The translations under genes were made by a program, and so were the position numbers. Under the pieces are notes generated by a model. It worked only from the letters and a program-made list of their open reading frames with translations, searched no databases and was not told the DNA's origin. Source: Streptomyces avicenniae (GTDB taxonomy: Bacteria; Actinomycetota; Actinomycetes; Streptomycetales; Streptomycetaceae). Taken from it: a stretch of DNA of 64,000 nt. The first letter of the stretch is position 1, and each line of letters opens with the position of its first letter. Of this stretch, positions 42,058 to 50,201 are shown in pieces. The stretch lies in contig NZ_JOEK01000013.1 in assembly GCF_000719135.1 (NCBI RefSeq), forward strand, positions 62,001 to 126,000. Reading direction: 5' to 3'.

Positions 42058-42091
42058 CCGCCGGCCCGTCCTGAGGAGGACGGGCCGGCGG
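42058..42091. terminator. Strong bidirectional terminator
   Basis: A perfect 15-bp stem, CCGCCGGCCCGTCCT / AGGACGGGCCGGCGG, with loop GAGG, between the protease gene (+) and the cation efflux gene (-). Confidence 0.85.
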
Positions 42092-42109
42092 TCCGCGTGT
42101 GCCGCGCCG

Positions 42110-43036
42110 TCACTCCGCGGGGGTCGGCCTCCGCAGGATGTCCGGCTCCAGGTAGATGACGCGGGCGGTCGGCTCGGCGGCCCGGACGCGTGCCTCGGCG
42201 GCGTCGATCGCCGCGGCGACGGTGGCCGCGTCGTCCCCGCTGTCCACCGCTATCTTCGCCGCGACCAGCAGCTCGTCAGGCCCCAGGTGCAGCGTCCGCA
42301 TGTGGATGACCTGGGTGACGGTCTCGCCGTCCGTCAGCGCCGCGCGGATACGGGCCACGGCGTCCTTGCCCGCGGACTCGCCCAGCAGCAGCGACTTGGT
42401 CTCGGCCGCGAGGACCAGGGCGATGACGATCAGCAGGATGCCGATGCACAGGGTGCCGATGCCGTCCCAGACGCCGTCCCCCGTGGCCAGGGCGACGCTC
42501 ACGCCGCCGAGCGCCAGGACGAGGCCGACCAGCGCGCCGAGGTCCTCCAGCAGGACGACGGGGAGTTCGGGGGCCTTCGCCGTCCGGATGAACTGCACCC
42601 ACGACTGCGAGCCGCGTGTCTCGTTCGACTCCTTGATGGCGGTGCGGAAGGAGAAGGTCTCGGCGATGATCGCGAAGACCAGGACGCCCACCGGCCAGTA
42701 CCAGTGCTCGATCTCGTGGGGATGGCGGATCTTCTCGATGCCCTCGTAGAGCGCGAAGACGCCGCCGACCGAGAACAGCACGATCGACACGAGGAAGGCG
42801 TAGATGTACCGCTCGCGGCCGTAGCCGAACGGGTGTTCCTCGCTGGCCGCGCGCTTGGCCCGCTTGCCGCCGAGGAGGAGCAGCGCCTGGTTGCCCGAGT
42901 CGGCGAGCGAGTGCACGCCCTCGGCCAGCATGGACGACGAGCCGCTGAAGACCGCGGCCACGAACTTCGCGACGGCGATGGCCAGGTTGGCGGTCAACGC
43001 GGCGACGATCGCCTTGGTTCCGCCCGACGCACTCAT
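42110..43036 (-). CDS. Cation diffusion facilitator transporter, ZnT9-like branch
   Basis: A 308-aa CDF-family protein with six membrane helices (about 8-215) and a cytoplasmic C-terminal domain (about 216-308). The TM2 metal site is AEGVHSLADSGNQ (HxxxD). In TM5 the usual HxxxD is replaced by LLEDLGALVG, as in SLC30A9/ZnT9-type members, so its metal selectivity or even its transport role may differ from classical zinc exporters. The conserved HPFGYGRERYIYAF follows TM2. ATG 43036 has AAGGGGGA upstream; the open frame continues far upstream only as a shadow. It is divergent from a GntR regulator. Confidence 0.92.
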   Translation of the reverse strand: MSASGGTKAIVAALTANLAIAVAKFVAAVFSGSSSMLAEGVHSLADSGNQALLLLGGKRAKRAASEEHPFGYGRERYIYAFLVSIVLFSVGGVFALYEGIEKIRHPHEIEHWYWPVGVLVFAIIAETFSFRTAIKESNETRGSQSWVQFIRTAKAPELPVVLLEDLGALVGLVLALGGVSVALATGDGVWDGIGTLCIGILLIVIALVLAAETKSLLLGESAGKDAVARIRAALTDGETVTQVIHMRTLHLGPDELLVAAKIAVDSGDDAATVAAAIDAAEARVRAAEPTARVIYLEPDILRRPTPAE

Positions 43037-43295
43037 GTCTGTGGGTCCCCCTTCGGAATGCTTCCTCGCGTACGGCGGCACATTCTTGCAGCAGCTCCCA
43101 CCGCCGCGCGGGCCGGTGGGTGGGCCCGTGAGCCGGTGCGCGCCCGGTACGTACGGGCGGCCCTGGCAGCCGGTCATCACTTCGGGTGAAACTCTGGCCG
43201 TCTCTTGCGGATGGCAACCGAGCGTTGTCAAGCTGTTGCAGGTAGTCAACAGCACCGGGTGACGAGCACCGCGGTCAACAGCACCGGGAGGGCCA
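43037..43295. other. Divergent intergenic region with candidate GntR operators
   Basis: It contains an inverted repeat CTGTTG-N8-CAACAG (43233-43252) and a direct repeat GTCAACAGCACCGGG at 43245-43259 and 43274-43288 (29-bp period). The second copy abuts the ribosome binding site GGGAGGG of the GntR gene. Repression of the gene by its own product is a reasonable inference. Confidence 0.45.
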
Positions 43296-44048
43296 ATGCC
43301 GTTGGGTGAGAAGCCCGCGTACCTCCGTGTCGCGGAAGACCTCAGAGCGCAGATCGCCGACGGCACGCTGCCGCCGCACACCAGACTGCCCTCGCAGGCC
43401 ACCATCCGTGCCGCGTACGGCGTCTCGGACACGGTCGCGCTTGAGGCCAGGAAGGTGCTCATGGCCGAAGGACTGGTGGAGGGCCGGTCGGGTTCGGGGA
43501 CATATGTCCGGGAGCAGCCCGTGCCGCGGGCGATCCGCCGCAGCGGTTTCCGCATGCTCGGCGGGTGCACGCCGTTCCGCCAGGAACAGACGGACGAGCG
43601 GGTGCGGGGCACCTGGGAGGGTGACAGCGAGCGCGAGGAGGCGGAGCCGGGGATCGCCGCGCGGCTGCGCGTGGAGCCGGGTGACCCGGTGATGTGCACC
43701 CGGTACGTCTTCCGCGCCGGTTCCGAGGCCACGATGCTCTCCACCTCGTGGGAGCCGCTGCGGCTGACCGGTCGCACGCCGGTGGTGCTCCCGGAGCACG
43801 GGCCGCTGGCGGGTCGGGGGGTGGTGGAGCGGATGGCCGCCATCGACATCACGGTGGACAACGTCGTCGAGCACGTCGGTGCCCGGCCCGCGCTGGCCGA
43901 CGAGGCCCGGCTGCTCGGCGGACTGCCCGGCCACCCCGTGCTGGTGATCAGCCGCACGTACCAGGCGGGCGGGCTGCCGGTGGAGACGGCGGACGTGATC
44001 GTCCCGGCGGACCGGTTCCGCATCGCCTACCACCTGCCGGTGCGCTGA
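43296..44048 (+). CDS. GntR-family transcriptional regulator (HutC/UTRA subfamily)
   Basis: A 250-aa regulator with an N-terminal winged helix-turn-helix (about 5-72): PAYLRVAEDLRAQIADGTLPPHTRLPSQATIRAAYGVSDTVALEARKVLMAEGLVEGRSGSGTYVRE. A UTRA effector domain (about 95-245) contains PVMCTRYVFRAG, ADEARLLGGLPGHPVLVISRTYQAGGLPVETADVIVPADRF. Such proteins respond to small metabolites and often resemble KorSA/TraR of Streptomyces. The ligand is unknown, and the flanking genes do not suggest a catabolic pathway. ATG 43296 follows GGGAGGG. Confidence 0.93.
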   Translation: MPLGEKPAYLRVAEDLRAQIADGTLPPHTRLPSQATIRAAYGVSDTVALEARKVLMAEGLVEGRSGSGTYVREQPVPRAIRRSGFRMLGGCTPFRQEQTDERVRGTWEGDSEREEAEPGIAARLRVEPGDPVMCTRYVFRAGSEATMLSTSWEPLRLTGRTPVVLPEHGPLAGRGVVERMAAIDITVDNVVEHVGARPALADEARLLGGLPGHPVLVISRTYQAGGLPVETADVIVPADRFRIAYHLPVR

Positions 44049-44098
44049 GGCGGGCGGGCCGGGGACGGGAAGGGGAGAGGGGGGACGAGGTGGGGACC

Positions 44099-46585
44099 TC
44101 AGCGGTCGGGAAGGGCCAGTTCGAACCAGATGGTGCGGCCGATCGGGCCTTCGCGCGTGCCCCAGCGGTGCGATTCCGCGGAGATGAGGGGAAGGCCGTG
44201 CCGCGCGTCGTCGTCGAGGACGGAGGCCGTCTCGCGCAGTGGGTCGGGCGACGGGTCGGTGACCTCGACCAGCAGCATGGCGCTGTGCACCATGCGCAGG
44301 GCGACCGATTCGCGCGCGGCGCCGACGGCGTTGCCGATGAGTTCGGCCACCAGACGCTCGGTCCGGTCCGCGAGCGCGTCGAGTCCCCAGGCGGACAGGG
44401 TGGCGCGGGCCCGCCGCCGCGCCGCGTCCACGGTGTCGGGCCCCGCGGCGAAGACGTCGCTGTCCACGCGGTCGGCGGGCAGGGTGCTCAGGCGGGCGAG
44501 CAGCAGCGCGAGGTCGTCGGCCTCGCGGCCGTCGTCCCGGGGGCGCAGCTCGCGGATGACCCGGTCGCAGATGTCGTCCAGCGGGACGTCCCGTCCGGTG
44601 GCTCCGGCGAGGAGGTCGGCGAGCCGCGCCACGCGGTCCGTGATGTCCTCGTCGCGCGTCTCGACCAGGCCGTCGGTGTAGAGGGCGAGGACGCTGCCCG
44701 GCGCCACATCGACGCGCAGTTCCTCGAACGGCACCCCGTCCACGCCGAGCGGCGCGCCGGAGGGCATGTCGAGGACGCGGGAGGTCCCGTGGCCGGTGGC
44801 GGCGTCCGTCCCTGCCAGCACGGGCGGCAGATGGCCCGCCTTGGCCAGGACGAGCACCCCGGTGGCCGGGTCGTACACCGAGTACAGGCAGGTGGCCATC
44901 ACCGGGTCGTCGGGGCGCTCGGCGATGTCACGGCCCAGCTGGTTGAGCCGCCGCAGCAGCTGGCCTGGCGCGAGGTCGAGCCCGGCGAGGGTGCGGACGG
45001 CGGTGCGCAGCTGCCCCATGAGGGCCGCGGCGCGCAGCCCGTGCCCGGTGACGTCGCCCATGACGAACGCGACCCGGCCGCCCGTCAGCGGGATCGCGTC
45101 GAACCAGTCGCCGCCCACCTCGGCGCCGATGCTGCCGGGGACGTAACGGTGGCTCACCTCGACGCCCGGCTGCGAGGGGAAGGACTGGGGGAGCAGGCTG
45201 CGCTGGAGGGTCAGGGCGCCCTCGCGCTCGCGGACGTAGAGCCGCGCGTTGTCCAGGGAGATGCCCGCGCGGGCGGCCAGTTCGAGGGCCAGGGCGAGGT
45301 CCTCCCGGTCGAAGCCGGCGCGTTCCCCGGCCCGGCTGACGACGAGCAGGCCGAGGACCGTGCCCCGCGCGCGCAGCGGCACGGTGAGCATCGAGTGGAT
45401 GCCGAGGTCGGCGACGGCGTCCGCCAGCGGGGCGTCCGTGGCGACAGCGGCCCGCAGCTGGTCGCGGGTCTCGGCCAGATGGGGGGCGCCCGTGGTGAGG
45501 ACCTGGCTCAGGACGGAGCCGGGACGGAACGACAGGTCCTCCAGGCCGATGCCCAGGCACCGGTCCACGGTCGCGTCGTGCCGCTTGGCGGCGACGCCGA
45601 TCTGCACCAGCTCGGTCGCGGCGCTCTCCATGGCGGTGGGCGGCTCCCCGCCGGTGGCGACCGGCATGAGCAGCTCCACCCCGGCGTAGTCCGCGAAGCG
45701 CGGCACGAGGGTGAGTGCCAGGGCCTCGCCGATGCGGCGGAGGTCGAGCAGGTCTCCCAGGGCGGTGCCGACGTCGTCCAGCAGGGCCAGGCGCCGACGG
45801 GACCGTTCGATGTCGGCGAGGGCCGCACGGCGCTCCGAGATGTCGAGGACGGTGCAGCTGACGCCCAGCGGGCGGCCCGCCGGGTCGGTGAGGCGGCCGA
45901 ACGAGACGGACTGCGCGCCCTGTCCGTCGGGCGAGGCCGTGACCAGGTCGGTGATGGGCTGCCCTGTCCGCAGGACGGCGCGCTGGATGCGGTGCAGTTC
46001 CTGTCCCATCGGGGCGGGCAGCACCTCAAGGACGGTGTGCCCGATCAGTTCGTCGGCGGACATGCCGTAGAGGCGGGTCAGCGCCTCGTTGACGCGCGTG
46101 CAGCGCTGCTCGGTGTCGAACAGGGCGATTCCCATGGGGGAGGCGGTGAACAGGGCGTCCAGCGCCGCGACGTCCCGTTCCAGGGCGCCGAGCCCGGTGG
46201 TGGGGGTGAGATCGGCCAGGACGCGGAGGGTGCCGTCGGCCTCCCTGGCGAGCCAGGCGCGCACGGCTGCCTCGACGGTCCGGCCGTCCTGGTGACGCAG
46301 GGGCAGGACGCCGTGCCACATGCCGTCACGCAGCAGCGCCCGCAGGGCGGCGGTGCCGTGGCCGGCGGGGTGGCCCGGCGGCAGGAATGCGGCGAGCGGG
46401 CGTCCGGTGGCCTGCCGCGCGGTCCAGCCGAGGAGGTCTTCGGCGGGCGGGCTCCACAGCAGGAGGGTGCCCCGGGGGTCCAGCGTGACCGGGCCCACGG
46501 GCAGGTGGTCGAGCGGCGAGCGCGGACCCGCCTGTTCCGGGACGGCCGCGTCCCGGCCGCTCGGTTCGGAAGGTTGTGCAGACAC
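44099..46585 (-). CDS. PAS-PAS-GAF-SpoIIE phosphatase-HATPase multidomain regulator
   Basis: An 828-aa signalling protein: two PAS domains (about 25-140 and 145-260, the second with FTASPMGIALFDTEQRCTRVNEAL) and GAF (about 270-455, SMLTVPLRARGTVLGLLVVSR). The SpoIIE-type PP2C phosphatase (about 465-690) shows VGGDWFDAIPL, VMGDVTGHG, LYTDGLVETRDED and EADDLALLLARL, and a C-terminal HATPase (about 700-828) has LVAELIGNAVGAA. Metal-binding Asp residues are intact. These proteins control partner-switching cascades; no STAS partner is nearby. Start GTG 46585 follows AGGGG; TTG 46639 would add 18 residues without a ribosome binding site. It is 66 bp downstream of the SPOR-like gene. Confidence 0.92.
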   Translation of the reverse strand: MSAQPSEPSGRDAAVPEQAGPRSPLDHLPVGPVTLDPRGTLLLWSPPAEDLLGWTARQATGRPLAAFLPPGHPAGHGTAALRALLRDGMWHGVLPLRHQDGRTVEAAVRAWLAREADGTLRVLADLTPTTGLGALERDVAALDALFTASPMGIALFDTEQRCTRVNEALTRLYGMSADELIGHTVLEVLPAPMGQELHRIQRAVLRTGQPITDLVTASPDGQGAQSVSFGRLTDPAGRPLGVSCTVLDISERRAALADIERSRRRLALLDDVGTALGDLLDLRRIGEALALTLVPRFADYAGVELLMPVATGGEPPTAMESAATELVQIGVAAKRHDATVDRCLGIGLEDLSFRPGSVLSQVLTTGAPHLAETRDQLRAAVATDAPLADAVADLGIHSMLTVPLRARGTVLGLLVVSRAGERAGFDREDLALALELAARAGISLDNARLYVREREGALTLQRSLLPQSFPSQPGVEVSHRYVPGSIGAEVGGDWFDAIPLTGGRVAFVMGDVTGHGLRAAALMGQLRTAVRTLAGLDLAPGQLLRRLNQLGRDIAERPDDPVMATCLYSVYDPATGVLVLAKAGHLPPVLAGTDAATGHGTSRVLDMPSGAPLGVDGVPFEELRVDVAPGSVLALYTDGLVETRDEDITDRVARLADLLAGATGRDVPLDDICDRVIRELRPRDDGREADDLALLLARLSTLPADRVDSDVFAAGPDTVDAARRRARATLSAWGLDALADRTERLVAELIGNAVGAARESVALRMVHSAMLLVEVTDPSPDPLRETASVLDDDARHGLPLISAESHRWGTREGPIGRTIWFELALPDR

Positions 46586-46651
46586 CGCCGGCCCCTGTCG
46601 GGTATGGGTTTTCCTGTCCCTCTTACCCGATTGTGCCAAGAGTGTCCCGAG

Positions 46652-46858
46652 TCAGCGCGGTATGCGCTCCTCGGCGGTATCGACGCGCTCCACGAGATAG
46701 TGCGCCGGAGCGTCCGCCGTGTGCGCCCCCGCGTTCAGCCGCAGGCGCTGGATGAGCCGCTGCGCCTCGGCCCGCGTCGCGCAGTGCCCTATGCGGTACC
46801 TGCTGCCGTCCTCGTCCTGCCGGATCACCTGCCAGGGCTGTGGATTGCCGACGTTCAT
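46652..46858 (-). CDS. Small SPOR-like protein (68 aa)
   Basis: A 68-aa protein beginning MNVGNPQPWQVIRQDEDGSRYRIGHCATRAEAQRLIQRL and ending AHYLVERVDTAEERIPR. The pattern W-x-V-x-R-x-D-x-G-x-x-x-R-V/I followed by a helix is typical of the very small SPOR-domain proteins abundant in Streptomyces; SPOR domains elsewhere bind denuded glycan strands, but a cytosolic 68-aa version has no assigned role. ATG 46858 follows GGGGGG. It lies between the TPM and SpoIIE-type genes on the same strand. Confidence 0.8.
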   Translation of the reverse strand: MNVGNPQPWQVIRQDEDGSRYRIGHCATRAEAQRLIQRLRLNAGAHTADAPAHYLVERVDTAEERIPR

Positions 46859-46941
46859 TCATCACCCCCCATCCGCATATGCCAGACCATACGCCAGCGC
46901 GTCACCCACCGAACAGGGCTCCGGCCGGACAGTGCGTCCCC

Positions 46942-48597
46942 TCAGGTCAGCGGCCCGGCGTCGCGCTCCAGCCGGGCGCGGGCGGAGCGCGCCAGGGTGT
47001 CCGCCCGGCGGGCGGACGCGAGGGCCCCGGCAGGATCGCGGTCCGCCCGCGCGACGGCGTCGGCCAGTGCGCCGCGGGCCGTCGCGAGCCGGGCGCGGGC
47101 GGCGGTGCCCACGCTGTGGCGATGTGCCGTGACCAGGGCGTCCGTCCAGTTCAGCTCCGTCCTGGCGAGCAGCAGACCCTGGCCGAGCAGCGCCCGCGCG
47201 CGCCGGTCGTGGGCCTGTGCCGTGCGCTCCCGTGCCAGCGCCTGGGCCAGCGGGGCTCCCCCGGCGACCAGGGTCCGCAGCGTCTCGATCGGATCGTGCG
47301 CCCCGCGCACGCCCGTGAGCGCGGTCTCGGCCTCCCGCACGGCCACGGGCGCGGCGCGCGCCCCCTGGGCATCCGTCAGGTCCTGCTCCGCGCCGGTCCG
47401 TGCCCGGATCAGCAGGGCATCCGCCCGCGTCGTGGCGGCCGTCCGGTGCGCCGTGGCCGACAGCAGCGTCTCGGCGGCCACCGTCGCCGCGCGCGCGGCA
47501 CGGACCGCTCGGGCCGTCGCGGGGCGGTCGTCGCGCCCGAACGCCTCCTCGGCCCGCCGCAGTTGCTCGCGCGCCCCGGCGAGCCGTACGTGGGACTGCG
47601 GCAGCGCCCGGGCGGGAGCCGACACGTCGGCGATCCGTTGCCGCACCGCCGTGAGGGCGCCCGCCGTGCCCGCGGCGGCGACGGGCCCTGCGGCGGAGAG
47701 GTGCTCGCGGGCGAGGGCGCAGCGCTCGGCGATCCGGGTGAGCGCCCGGCGCCTGGCCAGGCGACCGGGCCGGCGCGCCAGGCCCGACGCGTACCACGCG
47801 CGCAGCGCCGCGTCCGCCGTCGTGCGCGCGGTCTCCAGGGCGGTCATGGCCGCCCGGGTGGCCTCGGGGGAGAAGGACAGCTCGGCCGCCCGGGTGCGCA
47901 CCGCGTCGTCCAGGTCGATCAGCAGGCCTCTCACATGGCTGTCGAGCGCGGTCAGCGGCACCACGGGCGGCAGGCTCCGCTCACCGTGCCGGATCAGGAA
48001 GACCGCCAGTGCCGCCGCGCCCACCAGGAGCAGCACGGGCACCACCCAGTCACCCAGCCCGCTTCCGGGGGAGGGGCCGGGGTCCCGGACGCCCGGCGTG
48101 ATCCGGGGCGAGGGGACGGGCGTCCGCCCGGCCAGCGCGGCGAATCCCTCGGCCGCCCCGATCGCCGCGCCCGCCCAGTCCGCCTGCCGCAGCGGCGGGG
48201 CGACGGCGACGGTCTCGACCGCTTCCAGGTCCTCGGGGGAGAAGCCGGAGTGCGTGTCGGCCGAGAGGGCGTACCGCCGCTCGTGGGTGGCGACGGCGAT
48301 GAGCAGGTCGCGGACGCCGAGCCGGTTGCGGTCGGCCACGCCGTCGGCCCACGACTGCGCCTCGTGTCCGGAGAAGTCCCGGACGAAGACGACGAACAGC
48401 TGGTACCTGTGGTCCTCTTCGAGCCGGGTGAGTGCCCGCTGCACGGCGTCCCGGCGGTGGCCGAGGGCGCCCACCTGGTCGGTGACCTGCCCGGCGTGGT
48501 CGAGCGTGACCGTGTCGGCGGCCCGGGCGGGGAGCGGGGTGGCCGTCAGCCACACGGTCAGGGCGGCGATCATCGCGGCGGCGGGACGTCCGCGCAT
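46942..48597 (-). CDS. TPM-domain membrane protein
   Basis: A 551-aa protein with a signal peptide (1-27). A TPM/DUF477 domain (about 30-165) contains VTDQVGALGHRRDAVQRALTRLEEDHRYQLFVVFVRDFSGHEAQSWADGVADRNRLGVRDLLIAVATHERRYAL. One membrane helix (about 186-203) is followed by a long, Ala/Arg-rich, helical cytoplasmic region (about 215-551) predicted as several coiled coils. TPM domains occur in plant photosystem II repair and in bacterial envelope proteins of uncertain role. ATG 48597 has GGGAGG upstream, and a minus-strand -10 candidate TACGGT lies at 48633-48638. Confidence 0.9.
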   Translation of the reverse strand: MRGRPAAAMIAALTVWLTATPLPARAADTVTLDHAGQVTDQVGALGHRRDAVQRALTRLEEDHRYQLFVVFVRDFSGHEAQSWADGVADRNRLGVRDLLIAVATHERRYALSADTHSGFSPEDLEAVETVAVAPPLRQADWAGAAIGAAEGFAALAGRTPVPSPRITPGVRDPGPSPGSGLGDWVVPVLLLVGAAALAVFLIRHGERSLPPVVPLTALDSHVRGLLIDLDDAVRTRAAELSFSPEATRAAMTALETARTTADAALRAWYASGLARRPGRLARRRALTRIAERCALAREHLSAAGPVAAAGTAGALTAVRQRIADVSAPARALPQSHVRLAGAREQLRRAEEAFGRDDRPATARAVRAARAATVAAETLLSATAHRTAATTRADALLIRARTGAEQDLTDAQGARAAPVAVREAETALTGVRGAHDPIETLRTLVAGGAPLAQALARERTAQAHDRRARALLGQGLLLARTELNWTDALVTAHRHSVGTAARARLATARGALADAVARADRDPAGALASARRADTLARSARARLERDAGPLT

Positions 48598-48748
48598 CCG
48601 CCCACCTCCCGACCGGGGACCGCGTTGCCTCGACCGTAGGCGTGGCCCTCACCCGGCGCGAGCGGGTCCGGGCCGGACGGGCGGGGTGGGGCCGGTCGGT
48701 CCCGCGCCACGCGGACGGGGCTCGGCGCCTCGTCCGGGAGGGCGGCGT

Positions 48749-48958
48749 TCAGCTGCCGGGTTCGGTGGGGAGTCGGAAGGCGCGTTCGGCCTCGGCCGGT
48801 AGCGGGGTTGTGCCCGCCATGGGGGCGACGACCTTGTTGCCGGGCCGGGCCGGGCCGGAAGCGGTGGGGTCCCCGCCGTTCGTGACCAGGGCGCGCCAGC
48901 GCAGTTCCGACAGCGCGCACGTGCCTCGGAAGGCGGCGAGCACGTGGAACCACAGCAT
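48749..48958 (-). CDS. Possible small hypothetical protein (69 aa)
   Basis: The frame from ATG 48958 encodes MLWFHVLAAFRGTCALSEL and continues with a mixed, protein-like composition (RWRALVTNG, GNKVVAPMAGTTPLPAE). Third codon positions are nearly all G or C while second positions are not, as in real genes here. There is no ribosome binding site, and the frame upstream is low-complexity, so it may be the 3' end of a decayed gene. No family is recognised. Confidence 0.3.
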   Translation of the reverse strand: MLWFHVLAAFRGTCALSELRWRALVTNGGDPTASGPARPGNKVVAPMAGTTPLPAEAERAFRLPTEPGS

Positions 48959-49540
48959 GCGAGAGACCGAGCTGAGGAGGTGTGGGGTGAGGGGATAGGT
49001 GGCAGGTCGCCCCGCGTGGAGCGTCGGGTCGGGGCGGAGACTGTGCCGTCGCGGCGCGTGGCGGTGGCGCGGCGCCCGGCCGTGTGGCTGATGCGGAGGA
49101 GTGCTCGCGGGTCCGGTGTCGAGACGGTGAGTTCGCTCCTGGCGGGCCCGTGACCGTGGGCGCGTCCGTGGCGGACGGTCGGCACGGGTGAGCGTCCGCC
49201 TGCCCTGGCCCGCTGGTTGCGGGGTGCCGTCGGCCGTGGGGTCGGCGGAGCCTGCTCCGCCCACGGGGGCGCGGCCGTGGAGCGGGTCGCCAGGTGGTTC
49301 CTTCCGCTGCGCGGGCGGCCGGGGCGCTGTCCTCCCGGCCTGGCCTGGAGGCGCCTCCGACAGCGGACCCTGGCCGGTCCGTCGAGCGTGTCGAGGCTGT
49401 CGCTGCCTCCGGTCCGGGGCGACGCCGTCGTCGGCCGCTTGGACTGGCTTGCCCTCGTCAGCGGCGGCGGCACGGGGGTGGCCCGGGCCGGGCCCGCGCT
49501 CGGCGCGTCCTGCGGTGCGGCCAGCGCCTGCGCCGCCCGT

Positions 49541-50045
49541 GCCGTGGCGGTCCATGGCGTGGTGGAGGCGGTGATCCGCTCGCGCGCCTCGCCGCCGCTG
49601 AGGCGAGGCCGGATGCCATCGGCGCCGCCCTGGCGATCGGTGGCGGTACATGTTCCGCGCCCGTGCCGCTGTGCTGGGTATCGCTGGGGCTGCGGCGGTT
49701 AACGGCGTGGTCGAGGCGGTGATTCCGCCTGCTCGCCGCCGCTGAGGCGAGGCCGGACGTCACTGGTGCCGTCCCGGCGATCGGTGGCGATACACGTCTC
49801 GTCCCGCGGCGCGGCCAGCGCTCGCGCCGGGTATCGCTGGGGCGCGGCCGTTCAGCGGCGCGGTGGAGGCGCCGAGGCGAGGCCGGGCGTCACCGGTGCT
49901 GTCTTGGCGATCGGTGGCGGTACATGTTCCGCGCCCGTGCCGCTGTGCCGGGTACCGCTGGGGCCGTGGCGGTCCATGGCGCGGTCGAGGCGATGATCCG
50001 TCCGCGCGCCTCGCCGCCGCCGAGGTCGGCCCGGGTGGTCACGGC
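49541..50045 (+). repeat. Imperfect tandem repeat, three and a half units of about 130-150 bp
   Basis: Units begin near 49541, 49690, 49843 and 49972. Shared blocks are GTGGCGGTCCATGGCG (units 1 and 4), GAGGCGAGGCCGG (units 1-3), GCGATCGGTGGCG (at 49633, 49777 and 49907), TACATGTTCCGCGCCCGTGC (units 1 and 3) and GGTATCGCTGGG or GGTACCGCTGGG at unit ends. Unit lengths (149, 153, 129) are not multiples of one codon frame, which argues against a coding repeat. Confidence 0.7.
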
Positions 50046-50201
50046 ACACGCGTTGTCCCGCGGCCTCCTCGGGCCGTCCGCTCGGCCGTGCGGGTGGCCT
50101 GCCGCCGTGGCGCCGCCGTGTCTCCGGTGCGATGACCTGCGCTTCCTCTTCAGTGAGCAAAAAGATGTGATCAACGCACCGGTGAGGCCGGAGGTAGCGA
50201 C

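Larger units (their letters stand above)
48660..50201. other. About 1.5-kb region without confident genes
   Basis: Between the TPM gene and the solute-binding protein gene no protein family is recognisable on either strand. Two stretches have codon-like base patterns (high G/C at third positions, low at second): a minus-strand frame 48749-48958 and a plus-strand frame around 49300-49600 lacking a good start. The right half is an imperfect tandem repeat. It looks like decayed coding sequence plus repeat expansion. Confidence 0.5.

Noticed and set aside
42287-43189. 300-aa plus-strand frame opposite the CDF gene
   Set aside because: Antisense shadow; the minus-strand gene has clear membrane helices and motifs.
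43694-48802. 1702-aa plus-strand frame across the SpoIIE-type and TPM genes
   Set aside because: Antisense shadow of three minus-strand genes, with low-complexity Gly/Arg composition and no domains.
49217-49702. 161-aa plus-strand frame in the gene desert
   Set aside because: It has partly coding-like base usage but only a TTG start without ribosome binding site, no family, and it runs into the tandem repeat; noted under the desert instead of as a gene.
49541-50045. CRISPR array
   Set aside because: Units are 130-150 bp, diverged and contiguous, with no short invariant repeat and no unique spacers; no cas genes nearby.
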